From Epilithonimonas zeae (lineage in GTDB: Bacteria; Bacteroidota; Bacteroidia; Flavobacteriales; Weeksellaceae): a stretch of 64,000 nucleotides of DNA. Positions 16,054 through 25,472 of the stretch are shown piece after piece. The number at the start of each line of letters is the position of its first letter. Within the stretch, counting starts at the first letter, position 1. The stretch is from NCBI RefSeq assembly GCF_023278365.1, contig NZ_CP075338.1, positions 3,875,634-3,939,633 of the forward strand, read 5' to 3'. Under the pieces are notes generated by a model. That model was given only the letters and a program-made list of their open reading frames with translations. It did no database searches and was not told the origin of the DNA. The translations under genes and the position numbers were made by a program.

Positions 16054-16956
16054 ATGATTAAACTTTCCCGCACCTCTACAGAGAGTATAGAGAAAATTTT
16101 ACAAGAAGCACAACAGTTTGCAGATGGAAAAATCAGCAAAATTGATGGTGATGTTTTCGCAGCGAATCTCTTTTTTGAGAACAGCACAAGAACCAAAACA
16201 AGCTTTGAAGTCGCTCAGAAAAAGCTGGGACTTCACGTTATCGACTTCGAAGTTGATAAAAGCTCGATTGCTAAAGGCGAAACAATGTTGGATACGATTA
16301 AAACTCTGGAAGCAATTGGTGTAGAATTAGCGGTTATCAGACATTCGGAAAAGCGTTATTATGATGCTTTGCAAGACGCAAAATTAAGCATCGTCAATGC
16401 TGGTGACGGCGTGGGAAGTCATCCTTCACAAGCGATTTTGGATGCGCTGACAATCATTCAGGAATTTGGAAAAATCGAAGGTCTTAAAATCGGAATTGTA
16501 GGCGATGTGAAACACAGCCGTGTCGCAAATTCTGATGCAGGATTATTCAGAAGATTGGGTGCGAAAGTTTATTTCTCCGGGCCAGAATTTTGGTTTGACG
16601 AAGGAATGCTGGTGAACGGAACTTATTTGCAATTCGATGATCTTGTAAAAGAAGTGGATGTTTTGATTTTATTGAGAATCCAGCACGAGCGTCACGAGAG
16701 AAACTTCAATTTCAAATCTGAGGATTATTTGAAGAAATTCGGATTGACAAAAGAAAGAGAAGCGAAAATGAAACCGACATCCATCATTATGCACCCGGCG
16801 CCAATTAACAGAGGTGTGGAAATTGATTCGGAATTGGTTGAATGCGAAAGGTCTAGAATCTTTAAGCAAATGCAGAACGGTGTTTTTGCGAGAATGGCAA
16901 TCCTTAAATATGATTTAGAAAACAGAGGATTCAAATTCATCGACTCCAAAAATTAA
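16054..16956 (+). CDS. pyrB: Aspartate carbamoyltransferase catalytic subunit
   Basis: Commits carbamoyl phosphate and aspartate to pyrimidines. Key motifs are the carbamoyl-phosphate loop FFENSTRTKTSFE (residues 40-52; the usual STRTR reads STRTK here), HPSQAILDALTI and HPAPINRGVEI. Length of 300 residues is typical for a catalytic chain. No pyrI regulatory subunit gene follows. Expression is probably controlled by the attenuator in its leader. A terminator follows the stop. Confidence 0.94.
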   Translation: MIKLSRTSTESIEKILQEAQQFADGKISKIDGDVFAANLFFENSTRTKTSFEVAQKKLGLHVIDFEVDKSSIAKGETMLDTIKTLEAIGVELAVIRHSEKRYYDALQDAKLSIVNAGDGVGSHPSQAILDALTIIQEFGKIEGLKIGIVGDVKHSRVANSDAGLFRRLGAKVYFSGPEFWFDEGMLVNGTYLQFDDLVKEVDVLILLRIQHERHERNFNFKSEDYLKKFGLTKEREAKMKPTSIIMHPAPINRGVEIDSELVECERSRIFKQMQNGVFARMAILKYDLENRGFKFIDSKN

Positions 16957-16966
16957 AATATTGATT

Positions 16967-16991
16967 CACGCTTTTCGGGCGTGTTTTTTTT
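16967..16991 (+). terminator. Terminator after pyrB
   Basis: CACGC (16967-16971) pairs with GCGTG (16979-16983) over a 7-nt loop and is followed by eight T. It separates pyrB from carA. Confidence 0.75.
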
Positions 16992-17013
16992 GAGATAAAA
17001 AGAAAGGAAGAGA

Positions 17014-17056
17014 GAAGCAGGGGGATGGAAGACTCTAACATCCATCCTCCAGCTTC
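17014..17056 (+). promoter_or_regulatory. Long hairpin in the carA leader
   Basis: GAAGCAGGGGGATGGA (17014-17029) faces TCCATCCTCCAGCTTC (17041-17056), giving 16 positions with two mismatches over an 11-nt loop, 17 bp before carA. It is unusually G-rich for this genome. It could be a dispersed repeat, an RNA processing site or a regulatory structure. Confidence 0.5.
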
Positions 17057-17073
17057 CAACATAAAAAGTAAAA

Positions 17074-18147
17074 ATGAAAAAGAAATTAATATTAGAATCC
17101 GGAGAAGTTTTTCACGGAACAGGATTCGGAGCAGAGCAGGAAACTGCTGGAGAAGTGGTTTTCAACACAGGAATGACAGGTTATCAGGAACTGATTTCCG
17201 ACCCGAGTTACTGCGGACAAATCGTTTGTATGACTTATCCTTTGATTGGAAATTACGGAATTAATCGTGATGATTACGAAAGTATTGAACCAGCAATCAA
17301 AGGACTAATTGTGAAGGAATTGTGCGATTTGCCCTCCAATTTCAGAACTCAAATCACTCTGGACGAATTGTTCAAAAAGAAAAACTTGTCGGGAATTTCA
17401 GGAATTGATACCAGAAGACTGACAAGAATCCTAAGAAGTAAAGGTGTTACGAAAGGAAAAATAGTGAATACAGATGTGGATGAAAAAGCAGTAATCGAAG
17501 AACTAAAGGCGACTAATTTTCCGACCAATCAAGTAGAGCAAGTTTCAACAAAAACGCCTTACGCCAGTCCGGGAAGAGGATTGAAAGTTGTCTTGGTAGA
17601 TTTTGGGTCCAAATTGGGAATCATCCGCGAATTGTCTCAAAGAAACTGCGATATCATCGTAATGTCCCACGATACAACTGCCGAGGAAATTCTTCTGATG
17701 AATCCAGACGGCATAATGCTTTCCAACGGTCCCGGCGACCCGGAAGATAATGCGGAGGCTTTGGTAATGATTCAGAAATTGTTGGGAAAAGTTCCGATTT
17801 TTGGGATTTGTCTAGGTCATCAATTGATTGGTCTGGCTTGTGGAGCAAAAACTTACAAACTGAAATTCGGACATAGAGGTGGAAATCATCCTGTTTTGGA
17901 TTTAGAGAAAAACAAAGTTGCAATCACTTCGCAAAATCACGGTTACGCGATTGACCAGGAATCTTTGAAAAATACAGATTTGGTAGAAACCCATATCGCT
18001 CTGAATGACAGAACAAACGAAGGAGTGAAACACAAAATCCATCCTTGTTTTTCAGTTCAATACCATCCAGAAGCAAGTCCGGGTCCTGAGGATGCGAATT
18101 ATCTTTTTGATGAGTTTGTAGAATTAATGGAAAATTTTAAAAAGTAA
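17074..18147 (+). CDS. carA: Carbamoyl phosphate synthase small subunit
   Basis: Glutaminase subunit of carbamoyl phosphate synthase. The N-terminal CPSase domain includes FNTGMTGYQE and ISGIDTRRLTR. The class I amidotransferase domain has the nucleophile C246 in GICLGHQ and the pair H331/E333 in QYHPEASPG. At 357 residues it has normal length. It feeds ammonia to CarB, encoded one gene further downstream, and the product is used by both PyrB and the arginine carbamoyltransferase encoded here. Confidence 0.95.
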   Translation: MKKKLILESGEVFHGTGFGAEQETAGEVVFNTGMTGYQELISDPSYCGQIVCMTYPLIGNYGINRDDYESIEPAIKGLIVKELCDLPSNFRTQITLDELFKKKNLSGISGIDTRRLTRILRSKGVTKGKIVNTDVDEKAVIEELKATNFPTNQVEQVSTKTPYASPGRGLKVVLVDFGSKLGIIRELSQRNCDIIVMSHDTTAEEILLMNPDGIMLSNGPGDPEDNAEALVMIQKLLGKVPIFGICLGHQLIGLACGAKTYKLKFGHRGGNHPVLDLEKNKVAITSQNHGYAIDQESLKNTDLVETHIALNDRTNEGVKHKIHPCFSVQYHPEASPGPEDANYLFDEFVELMENFKK

Positions 18148-18152
18148 TTATT

Positions 18153-19199
18153 TTGAAATCCTCTTTTCTAGTTTTAACTGCGGGTATTTTATTAAGCTGT
18201 AACACTACAAAAGTTGCTGAAAAGGAACAGTTGTCTCACAAGATTGACAGTTTGATTCAGACTAAAAATCCAAGAGCATTCAATGGAGTGGTTGTGATTA
18301 CGAAAGATGGAAAAAACATTTACGAAAAAGCTTACGGATTTTCCAATGTTGATAATCAAACAAAGTTGACTCTTGAGGACAAATTTTCATCAATGTCCAT
18401 AGCAAAACAGATTACCGCGACTTTGGTAATGTTGGAAGTTGAAAAAGGAACAATTAATCTTAATCAGCCAATCAATACTTATCTGAAGGATTTGAAATAC
18501 AATTGGGCGAATAAAGTGACAGTTCATCATCTTTTGAACAATTCTTCAGGAATTGATGCCTGGGAACTAAAAGACGAACTGCTTTTTGAACCAGGAACTC
18601 AATTCAAATATTCGAATATCGGTTATGGAACACTTGGGAAAATTCTGGAAAGTGCAACCGGAAAGTCCTATGAACAATTGGTTACTGAGCTTTTTGCAAA
18701 GTATGGATTCAACAACTGCTTTTATCCTAATACGGAAAATCAAAAAAAACTGGTTAACAGCTTTGCGATTACGAAAAATGGGACGAATTTGGTTGAAGAA
18801 TTTCCCTACTCAAAAGAATTTTATCCGGGAAGTCATTTGATTATCACAGCCAGGGATTTGGCAAAATGGAATGACCTTCTTCATAACGGGAAAATTCTGA
18901 AAAACGAAAGCTATCAGAAAACGATTTATTATTCTGTTACCAATATTCATACACTTTTTAGTGAGAAGGAAATTGGTTACGGCTACGGATTAAGAATCAA
19001 TGATAAAGCAGATGTTTTTGAAATTGGACATACTGGATTTTCTCCGCCTGCCGGATTTACAGCGGTTAATTTATATTATCCTGAGAAAAAAGTTTCGGTC
19101 ACAGTATTAGAAAATCAGGCAACAGACGATTTTGACATTGCTTATTATTTTGAGCAGGAAATCAGAAATATGGTTATCAAAAGTGACCTTGTGAAATAA
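18153..19199 (+). CDS. Serine hydrolase (beta-lactamase-like) lipoprotein
   Basis: A class C beta-lactamase/penicillin-binding-protein-like hydrolase with a lipoprotein signal (lipobox LLSC, C16). Catalytic motifs are S82-IAK85 (SxxK), Y153-SN155 (YxN) and HTG near residue 297 in place of KTG. The predicted start is TTG at 18153, only 5 bp after the carA stop; the signal peptide begins immediately, so it is convincing. It lies between carA and carB on the same strand, although a periplasmic hydrolase has no obvious role in carbamoyl phosphate synthesis. The substrate is unknown. Confidence 0.83.
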   Translation: MKSSFLVLTAGILLSCNTTKVAEKEQLSHKIDSLIQTKNPRAFNGVVVITKDGKNIYEKAYGFSNVDNQTKLTLEDKFSSMSIAKQITATLVMLEVEKGTINLNQPINTYLKDLKYNWANKVTVHHLLNNSSGIDAWELKDELLFEPGTQFKYSNIGYGTLGKILESATGKSYEQLVTELFAKYGFNNCFYPNTENQKKLVNSFAITKNGTNLVEEFPYSKEFYPGSHLIITARDLAKWNDLLHNGKILKNESYQKTIYYSVTNIHTLFSEKEIGYGYGLRINDKADVFEIGHTGFSPPAGFTAVNLYYPEKKVSVTVLENQATDDFDIAYYFEQEIRNMVIKSDLVK

Positions 19200-19257
19200 A
19201 ATTTGAAATAAATGTAAGTCTAGAATTTTGATTCTCGACTCTAATATCTAATAGAAA

Positions 19258-22200
19258 ATGAAAAGAACAGATATACAAACCATTTTAGTAATCGGCTCAG
19301 GTCCAATCATTATTGGTCAGGCGGCGGAATTTGATTATTCGGGAACACAGGCTTGTCTTTCGCTGAAGGAAGAAGGCTACAAAGTGATTTTGATTAATTC
19401 CAATCCTGCAACCATTATGACGGATGTGGAGATCGCCGACAAAGTTTATATTGAACCGATTTCTTTGGAATTCGTTTCCAGAATTATCCGTAAAGAACGT
19501 CCGGATGCGCTTCTTCCGACTTTGGGAGGACAAACCGGACTTAATATGGCGGTGGAATTACAGAAATCCGGAATTCTTGAAGAATGTAAAGTAGAAGTTT
19601 TAGGAACGAAACTTTCAGCAATCAATCAGGCGGAAGACAGAGATTTGTTCCGTGAACTGATGCGAGAACTGAACGAACCGGTTCCGGAATCGGACATCGT
19701 AACCACAGTTCAAGGTGCTTTGGATTTTGCAGACAGAATCGGTTATCCTGTGATTGTTCGTCCTGCTTTTACAATGGGAGGAACTGGTGGTGGAATTGCT
19801 TCTACTGAAGCAGAATTAAAAGAAATTGCCGAACTGGGATTGAAACATTCGCCCGTAACACAATGTCTGATTGAACGATCCATCGCTGGTTTCAAAGAAA
19901 TCGAATACGAAGTAATGCGAGATTCCAACGACAACGCCATCGTGGTTTGTAATATGGAAAACATCGATCCGGTTGGGGTTCACACAGGAGATTCTATTGT
20001 GGTGGCGCCTTCGCAGACACTTTCTGACAGAGAATATCAGTTGTTGAGAAACGCTTCCCTAAAAATCATCAGAGCTTTAGGAATCGAAGGTGGATGTAAC
20101 GTTCAGTTGGCATTAGACCCACATTCATTCAATTATTATATCATCGAGGTAAATCCAAGAGTTTCGCGTTCATCGGCTTTAGCGAGTAAAGCAACCGGTT
20201 ACCCTATTGCAAAAATCGCGGCGAAAATTGCAGTTGGTCTGACATTGGACGAAATCAAAAATCCGGTAACAGGAACATCTTACGCTTGTTTCGAGCCAGC
20301 TTTGGATTATGTGGTGACGAAATTCCCAAGATTCCCTTTTGATAAATTTGAAACGGCGGACAGAAGATTGTCAACTCAGATGAAAGCAACAGGCGAAGTA
20401 ATGGCAATTGGTAGAAACTTCGAAGAGTCTCTGCAAAAAGCCATTCGTTCTTTGGAAACAGGATTGAGACATCTTGGACTTAAGAAAAAACAGGCGGATG
20501 CTTTGACTGATGAGGAAATCGAGAGAAGAATCCGAGTTTGCGATGACGAAAGATTATTCATCATTGGCGATGCCCTACGAAGAGGTTACGATTGGGAACA
20601 GATTGTGGAATGGAGTAAAATTGACAAATTCTTCATCTGGAAAATCAAAAAACTGATTGACTTCGAAACAACAATCAAAGAAAATAAATTCAACAAAGAA
20701 ATTCTTCTCGAGGCTAAGAAATTAGGTTTCGCAGATTTGAATATCGCGCATCTTTGGGAAACCACTCAGAAAGAAGTGTTCCAGTTCAGAAAAGATAACG
20801 GAATAATGCCGGTTTACAAAATGGTGGACACTTGCGCCGCTGAATTCGAATCGGAAACGCCTTATTTCTACGGAACTTATGAAGAAGAAAATGAAAGCGT
20901 GGTTTCTGAAAAAGAAAAAATCATAGTTTTGGGTTCAGGACCAATCAGAATTGGACAAGGAGTTGAGTTTGACTATGCAACCGTACATTCGGTTTGGGCA
21001 ATTCAGCAGATGGGTTACGAAGCGATTATCATCAACTCCAATCCGGAAACCGTTTCCACAGACTTCTCGATTTCGGATAAATTATACTTCGAACCTTTGG
21101 CGGAAGAAGATGTGATGAACATCATCGAACTTGAAAAACCAAAAGGTGTTGTGGTTCAGTTTGGAGGACAGACAGCGATTAATCTGGCAGATAAATTAGC
21201 TGCTCACGGCGTTCAGATTTTGGGAACTTCTCTTGAAGATTTGGACAGAGCAGAGAACAGAGATAAATTTGAAAAAGCACTTCAGGATTTAGGAATTCCA
21301 CAACCATTGGGGAAAACTTCGACTTCAAAAGAAGAAGCAATTGTGATTGCTAATGAAATCGGTTATCCGGTTTTGGTTCGTCCGAGTTATGTTTTGGGAG
21401 GCCGTGCTATGGAAATCGTTTACAACGAGAAAGAACTCGCTCATTATATGGAAAATGCGGTGGATGCCAGTCCGGAACATCCTGTTCTGATTGACCGTTA
21501 CCTGACCGGAAAAGAAGTGGAAGTGGATGCGATTTCTGACGGCGAAACCGTAGTGATTCCGGGAATTATGGAACATATTGAAAAGGCAGGTGTTCACTCC
21601 GGAGATTCGATTGCAGTTTATCCGCCTCAGACTTTGACGGAAACTCAAATCAAAACATTAGAAGATTACACGATAAGATTAGCAAAAGGTTTGAATGTCA
21701 TTGGATTAATGAATATCCAGTACGTGATTTCCAACGGCGAAGTTTTCGTCATCGAGGTGAATCCACGTTCGTCCAGAACCGTTCCTTTCTTATCGAAAAT
21801 CACGGATGTTCCGATGGCAAACTTGGCAACCAAAGCAATTCTCGGATCGTCATTGAAAGATTTAGGATACAAATCCGGATTGGTTCCTAACAAGGAAGGC
21901 GTTTATGTGAAAGTTCCGGTTTTTTCTTTCAGTAAGTTAACGAAAGTAGACATCTCTCTAGGACCGGAAATGAAATCAACTGGAGAAGTAATGGGGAAAG
22001 ATTTGACGTTGGAAAAAGCTTTGTACAAAGGCTTAATCGGTGCTGGAAGAAAAGTGCCGACTTTCGGAGCTATTCTCTTTACTGTTGCTGATGCGGACAA
22101 AGAAGAAGCTTCTGAATTGGCAAAACGTTTCAACAACGCAGGCTTCAGAATTTGGGCAACGGAAGGAACGGCGAAATTCTTTGAAGAAAAAGGAATTCAG

Positions 22201-22437
22201 ACAAAAATCGGTTACAAAATTGGGGAAGAAGATGTGAACCTGATAGATTTGATTCAGAAAGGAAAAGTACAATACGTTGTTAATACGATGACGAAAGGCA
22301 AACAGTCCGAAAGAGACGGTTTCCAAATCCGAAGAATGTCCGTAGAAAACGGCGTTCCTTGTCTGACATCGATGGACACGGTGGAAGCTATTTTGAAAGT
22401 GATTGAGAGTATGACGTTTAAAATGGAGGCGATGTAA
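19258..22437 (+). CDS. carB: Carbamoyl phosphate synthase large subunit
   Basis: Catalytic synthetase subunit of 1059 residues with the duplicated ATP-grasp architecture. Each half starts with a biotin-carboxylase-like N-domain ([20 protein letters not shown] and [17 protein letters not shown]) followed by an ATP-grasp core ([18 protein letters not shown] and [18 protein letters not shown]). The C-terminal MGS-like allosteric domain spans roughly residues 930-1059. It works with CarA. Genes between carA and carB are uncommon; here one serine hydrolase gene intervenes. Confidence 0.96.
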   Translation: MKRTDIQTILVIGSGPIIIGQAAEFDYSGTQACLSLKEEGYKVILINSNPATIMTDVEIADKVYIEPISLEFVSRIIRKERPDALLPTLGGQTGLNMAVELQKSGILEECKVEVLGTKLSAINQAEDRDLFRELMRELNEPVPESDIVTTVQGALDFADRIGYPVIVRPAFTMGGTGGGIASTEAELKEIAELGLKHSPVTQCLIERSIAGFKEIEYEVMRDSNDNAIVVCNMENIDPVGVHTGDSIVVAPSQTLSDREYQLLRNASLKIIRALGIEGGCNVQLALDPHSFNYYIIEVNPRVSRSSALASKATGYPIAKIAAKIAVGLTLDEIKNPVTGTSYACFEPALDYVVTKFPRFPFDKFETADRRLSTQMKATGEVMAIGRNFEESLQKAIRSLETGLRHLGLKKKQADALTDEEIERRIRVCDDERLFIIGDALRRGYDWEQIVEWSKIDKFFIWKIKKLIDFETTIKENKFNKEILLEAKKLGFADLNIAHLWETTQKEVFQFRKDNGIMPVYKMVDTCAAEFESETPYFYGTYEEENESVVSEKEKIIVLGSGPIRIGQGVEFDYATVHSVWAIQQMGYEAIIINSNPETVSTDFSISDKLYFEPLAEEDVMNIIELEKPKGVVVQFGGQTAINLADKLAAHGVQILGTSLEDLDRAENRDKFEKALQDLGIPQPLGKTSTSKEEAIVIANEIGYPVLVRPSYVLGGRAMEIVYNEKELAHYMENAVDASPEHPVLIDRYLTGKEVEVDAISDGETVVIPGIMEHIEKAGVHSGDSIAVYPPQTLTETQIKTLEDYTIRLAKGLNVIGLMNIQYVISNGEVFVIEVNPRSSRTVPFLSKITDVPMANLATKAILGSSLKDLGYKSGLVPNKEGVYVKVPVFSFSKLTKVDISLGPEMKSTGEVMGKDLTLEKALYKGLIGAGRKVPTFGAILFTVADADKEEASELAKRFNNAGFRIWATEGTAKFFEEKGIQTKIGYKIGEEDVNLIDLIQKGKVQYVVNTMTKGKQSERDGFQIRRMSVENGVPCLTSMDTVEAILKVIESMTFKMEAM

Positions 22438-22454
22438 TTTCAACCTAATAAAAT

Positions 22455-22490
22455 AAAAAAGCGAAAAAATAAAATTTTTCGCTTTTTTTT
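22455..22490. terminator. Bidirectional terminator after carB
   Basis: AAAAAGCGAAAAA and TTTTTCGCTTTTT form a long stem over a TAAAA-type loop, with A and T tracts on both sides. It serves carB and the convergent toxin gene. Confidence 0.8.
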
Positions 22491-22782
22491 ATGGATACTT
22501 TTCAGGACTTTGTGAGGTGTGGAAGATTCTGAAAATCTTTATAATTTCGTTTTCTTTATCTACTTTATAGATGATGATATACGGAAATATTTTAAGTGGA
22601 AGCCTATGAAAATCATTGTGAATTTTTTGAAAAAAAGAAATTGATTTTAAAGTCTTTTCGGCTTCAATCAGCTTACTATAAAATGATTTTGCAATTTTAC
22701 GGGATGTCTTTTCAATGTAATAATCAACAGCTTTTACAACATCAATTTCAGCTTGATGTGTATATTCAATTTTAAAAGCCAT
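22489..22782 (-). CDS. ParE/RelE-family toxin
   Basis: A 97-residue toxin-like protein of the RelE/ParE superfamily. It opens with FKIEYTHQAEIDVVKAVDYYIEKT, and the central FHRLPLKIFPYIIIYKVDKE followed by IIKIFRIFHTSQSPEKY is the characteristic C-terminal beta-sheet with an arginine and aromatic pattern. The gene overlaps the upstream antitoxin gene by 11 bp, the usual type II toxin-antitoxin arrangement. Whether it targets gyrase or ribosome-bound mRNA cannot be told; resemblance is closer to ParE. Confidence 0.85.
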   Translation of the reverse strand: MAFKIEYTHQAEIDVVKAVDYYIEKTSRKIAKSFYSKLIEAEKTLKSISFFQKIHNDFHRLPLKIFPYIIIYKVDKENEIIKIFRIFHTSQSPEKYP

Positions 22783-23026
22783 ATTTTTCTTTCATATTTC
22801 TGTGGAATTCTTCAGCAGGCATAAAATCTTCATCCGCTAAATTTTCCATTGCATCCAATTCATGTTTTTGTTGTTCTGTGAGTTGGTAATTCATATTATG
22901 CTCCAGCCAGTTTTTATCCTTTTTGTTTTCCAAGATTCCATCCAAATATCCTAAAACCTGTTTGAGGATTTCTTCAGGTTCATTTTTCAATTTTTCGGTA
23001 ATGGTATGTAATGTTGTAGAACTCAT
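22772..23026 (-). CDS. Antitoxin of ParE-type system
   Basis: An 84-residue acidic protein directly upstream of, and overlapping, the toxin gene. The N-terminal part (LHTITEKLKNEPEEILKQVLGYLDGI) could be a dimerising or DNA-binding helical domain. The C-terminus, ending EEFHRNMKEKYGF, is a typical toxin-wrapping tail. I infer the antitoxin function from gene order and size; the DNA-binding fold is not certain. A minus-strand TAACTTTG at 23043-23050 may be its -7 element. Confidence 0.75.
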   Translation of the reverse strand: MSSTTLHTITEKLKNEPEEILKQVLGYLDGILENKKDKNWLEHNMNYQLTEQQKHELDAMENLADEDFMPAEEFHRNMKEKYGF

Positions 23027-23108
23027 CGTAACAGATTTTTATCAAAGTTAGTAAAATCATTATAATATGATAATTTAAAATTGTACTTTTAGCTTCAAAT
23101 AAAAATCT

Positions 23109-23411
23109 ATGAAAGTATCACACATTTTATCTCTAGGGATTTTCTCAACACTATTGTTTTCCTGCGCTACTGTTCATGACAGACTGAATACAGGAACCAT
23201 TGTAAGAGACTGTACAGGAACGTATCTGAGAGTTGCCGAGAATGAAGATCATCTGGTTTGTAATGCCGAAATTCTGGAATCTAAAAAGGATGGCGAGAAA
23301 GTATCTTTGGTCTATGATAATACGGATAAATGCCCGGAAAGAGACGGCAAAATTATGTGTATGATGTATCACGAGAACAAAGGAATGATTAGAGTCAAAA
23401 CCGTAAAATAA
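23109..23411 (+). CDS. Small hypothetical lipoprotein
   Basis: A 100-residue protein with a signal peptide ending in the lipobox LFSC. The mature part has five cysteines after the lipid-anchored one (in RDCTG, LVCNAE, DKCPERDG and IMCMM, among others), possibly forming disulfides in the periplasm. I do not recognise the family. A strong terminator follows the stop at once. Confidence 0.65.
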   Translation: MKVSHILSLGIFSTLLFSCATVHDRLNTGTIVRDCTGTYLRVAENEDHLVCNAEILESKKDGEKVSLVYDNTDKCPERDGKIMCMMYHENKGMIRVKTVK

Positions 23412-23429
23412 ACCTTGAACATTATAATA

Positions 23430-23460
23430 AAACCTCATATTTTTATGAGGTTTATTTTTT
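23430..23460 (+). terminator. Terminator after the small lipoprotein
   Basis: AAACCTCAT (23430-23438) pairs with ATGAGGTTT (23445-23453) over a 6-nt loop and is followed by a T tract. Its position argues that the next gene starts downstream, at 23472, not at the TTG at 23415. Confidence 0.85.
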
Positions 23461-23471
23461 TTGTGATAGCT

Positions 23472-23987
23472 ATGATTCAGATTTTACTTGGGAATTTAGA
23501 TTGGGAAACAAGAAAATTAAAACGAAATGAATTTCTCAAAACTTCCGGAACGATTGATACAAATGTATATTTTGTAGAAGAGGGAAGTGTCCGGATTTTT
23601 ATCGAAGATGAGGATGAAGAACGGATTATTCGTTTCGGTTATCAGGGCAATATCATTGTTTCATTGGATTCTTTTTTGTCAGATAAACCTTCGGAGTTTT
23701 ATATTCAGGCAATCAAAGCTTCAACGGTAAAGGTGGCTTCCAAAAAGGATTTTTATGAATTTATCAATTCCAGTAATGAGAATCTGAAATTATGGAATTC
23801 GATTCTGGAAGATTTGGTTTTGCAACAGATTGAGCGTGAAAAAGATTTGCTGTACAGTTCGCCTAAAATTCGATACGAAAGAGTTCTGAAACGAAGTCCG
23901 AAATTGTTTCAAGAAATCCCGAATAAATACATTGCCAACTATCTCAGGATGTCGCCGGAAACATTATCGAGGTTGAAAAAATCTTGA
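23472..23987 (+). CDS. Crp/Fnr-like regulator
   Basis: A 171-residue cyclic-nucleotide-binding-domain protein. The beta-roll covers residues about 10-110 (NVYFVEEGSVRIFIEDEDEERIIRFGYQG), followed by a long helix and a C-terminal HTH-like end (IANYLRMSPETLSRLKKS). The cAMP phosphate-binding Arg/Glu signature is absent, so it probably responds to another cue or to none, as in many Bacteroidota Crp-like proteins. I chose the ATG at 23472 because an upstream in-frame TTG would place the start within the preceding terminator region. Confidence 0.83.
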   Translation: MIQILLGNLDWETRKLKRNEFLKTSGTIDTNVYFVEEGSVRIFIEDEDEERIIRFGYQGNIIVSLDSFLSDKPSEFYIQAIKASTVKVASKKDFYEFINSSNENLKLWNSILEDLVLQQIEREKDLLYSSPKIRYERVLKRSPKLFQEIPNKYIANYLRMSPETLSRLKKS

Positions 23988-24042
23988 CTTCAATCAATCT
24001 TTTAATGAACGAAGTTTTGGACTTTTGTGAAAAATATTGACA

Positions 24043-24594
24043 ATGAAAATTTTAATTAATCAATTACTTAACGAACTTAAAATCATCACAGAAAATAGTA
24101 TTGATTTTGCTAAATCATTACTCTATCAAAATAATGATACTTTAAATTTTCGAACGTCAGAAGACAGCTGGAGTATTTTGGAATGTCTGGAACATCTTAA
24201 TTTTTACGGACAATTTTATCTTCCTGAAATTGAAAATCGAATTAAAAAAAGTCAATTTTCAGCAACCAAATCTGATTTTAAAAGTGGGCTTTTAGGAAAT
24301 TATTTCGCCAATATGATGCTTCCGAAAGAGAAACTCAATAAGATGAAAACTTTGAAAATATCCAATCCAATTCATAAGCAATTGAACAAATCTGTTATTG
24401 AAGAATTCATCAATCAACAAAATAAAATGCTCGAACTTCTCGAGAAAGCAAAAGTGGTTGACTTGGAAAAAACGAAAACTTTAATCAGTATTTCAAAACT
24501 CATTAAACTGAAATTAGGCGATACTTTCCGCTTTGTGATTTACCATAATTTGAGACACGTCAAACAAGCGGAAAATATTCTGAACAATATTTAG
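24043..24594 (+). CDS. DinB-family protein
   Basis: A 183-residue four-helix-bundle protein of the DinB/YfiT superfamily. Recognition rests on the spacing of SWSILECLEHLNFYG (helix 2 with a likely metal-binding His) and the C-terminal FRFVIYHNLRHVKQAENIL (second His pair). Such proteins often bind a divalent metal and may act as thiol-dependent transferases; the substrate is unknown. It follows the Crp/Fnr-like gene by about 55 bp. The ATG at 24043 is preferred over an in-frame TTG two codons upstream. Confidence 0.8.
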   Translation: MKILINQLLNELKIITENSIDFAKSLLYQNNDTLNFRTSEDSWSILECLEHLNFYGQFYLPEIENRIKKSQFSATKSDFKSGLLGNYFANMMLPKEKLNKMKTLKISNPIHKQLNKSVIEEFINQQNKMLELLEKAKVVDLEKTKTLISISKLIKLKLGDTFRFVIYHNLRHVKQAENILNNI

Positions 24595-24613
24595 ATTAAG
24601 ATAAATCGATTGA

Positions 24614-25405
24614 TTATTCTTGTAATTTGATAATATAATCTTGGTAGATTTTTTGAAAATTGGCTAAATTTTCTTTTCCTGATTTGATTATTTTTCCGTT
24701 TTTATAGATGTTGTAAGAATTGATTTCCTTGGAGTTTTTATTTTGATAATCTAAAGTAATTCCATCAGTAATTATCCCCGATTCATTAGTTTTTAAATAG
24801 GTCAAAATCTTTGGCGCAAATTTTTCCGCATAACTTCCATAGAAAATTTTCAAAAGCGCATCTTCTTCACTGAAGAATTCTCCAATATTTTCAAAAATTG
24901 CGTCCAGATTATCCAAATCGGGACGGATATTCAATCCATAAAAAAGTTTGAAAGTCTTGTCTGGATTATCATCACCAAAAACTTCATAATTGGTTTTGAT
25001 GCTCACATTTTGAATGATATTATTTGACAAAGAACGAGTTATAGTTTTGTTTTTCGGTAATTGATTAATATCAAAATCAATAGTTTCTACAACAATTGCA
25101 GGTTTGTCTTTATAGAAAAAAGTTCTGATTTGTTTTTTATTTTTTAATTCGATTTTGATGACAGAATTTTCGTCTGAAGCGTTTGTAATTTTGATTTCGT
25201 TGTCCAGTTTAGCAAAGATGAGCGCATTGCCATAATTGACAGCTTGCATTGTCACAACAATGCTGTCCAATTTGTTGTTATTGTATTTTTTATAGACTGT
25301 TCCACTTTCAATTTTATTTTCAGTAAAACCTTGAGGGTCGCCAACTTGGCCGAAAGTGTAAAGACTGTAACTCATGAAAGCAAATAAAGACCAAAATTTT
25401 TTCAT
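24614..25405 (-). CDS. Hypothetical exported protein
   Basis: A 263-residue protein with an N-terminal signal peptide (hydrophobic to about residue 19, cleavage after TFGQ). The rest is beta-rich and lysine-rich with repeated strand-like segments such as IIKSGKENLANF. It ends in a form that suggests an MORN- or antitoxin-like variant repeat (YNIYKNGKIIKSG), but I cannot assign a family. It is transcribed with, or just downstream of, the methyltransferase gene on the minus strand. Confidence 0.6.
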   Translation of the reverse strand: MKKFWSLFAFMSYSLYTFGQVGDPQGFTENKIESGTVYKKYNNNKLDSIVVTMQAVNYGNALIFAKLDNEIKITNASDENSVIKIELKNKKQIRTFFYKDKPAIVVETIDFDINQLPKNKTITRSLSNNIIQNVSIKTNYEVFGDDNPDKTFKLFYGLNIRPDLDNLDAIFENIGEFFSEEDALLKIFYGSYAEKFAPKILTYLKTNESGIITDGITLDYQNKNSKEINSYNIYKNGKIIKSGKENLANFQKIYQDYIIKLQE

Positions 25406-25472
25406 TTTTAATATTTATAATTCTTGAAGATAAGAATTAAATCTTTTCCCTCTGGTTATTAAAAGCAAAGTA

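Noticed and set aside
23415..23471. Upstream TTG start for the Crp/Fnr-like gene
   Set aside because: It would lie before and within the terminator hairpin of the preceding lipoprotein gene; the ATG at 23472 is better.
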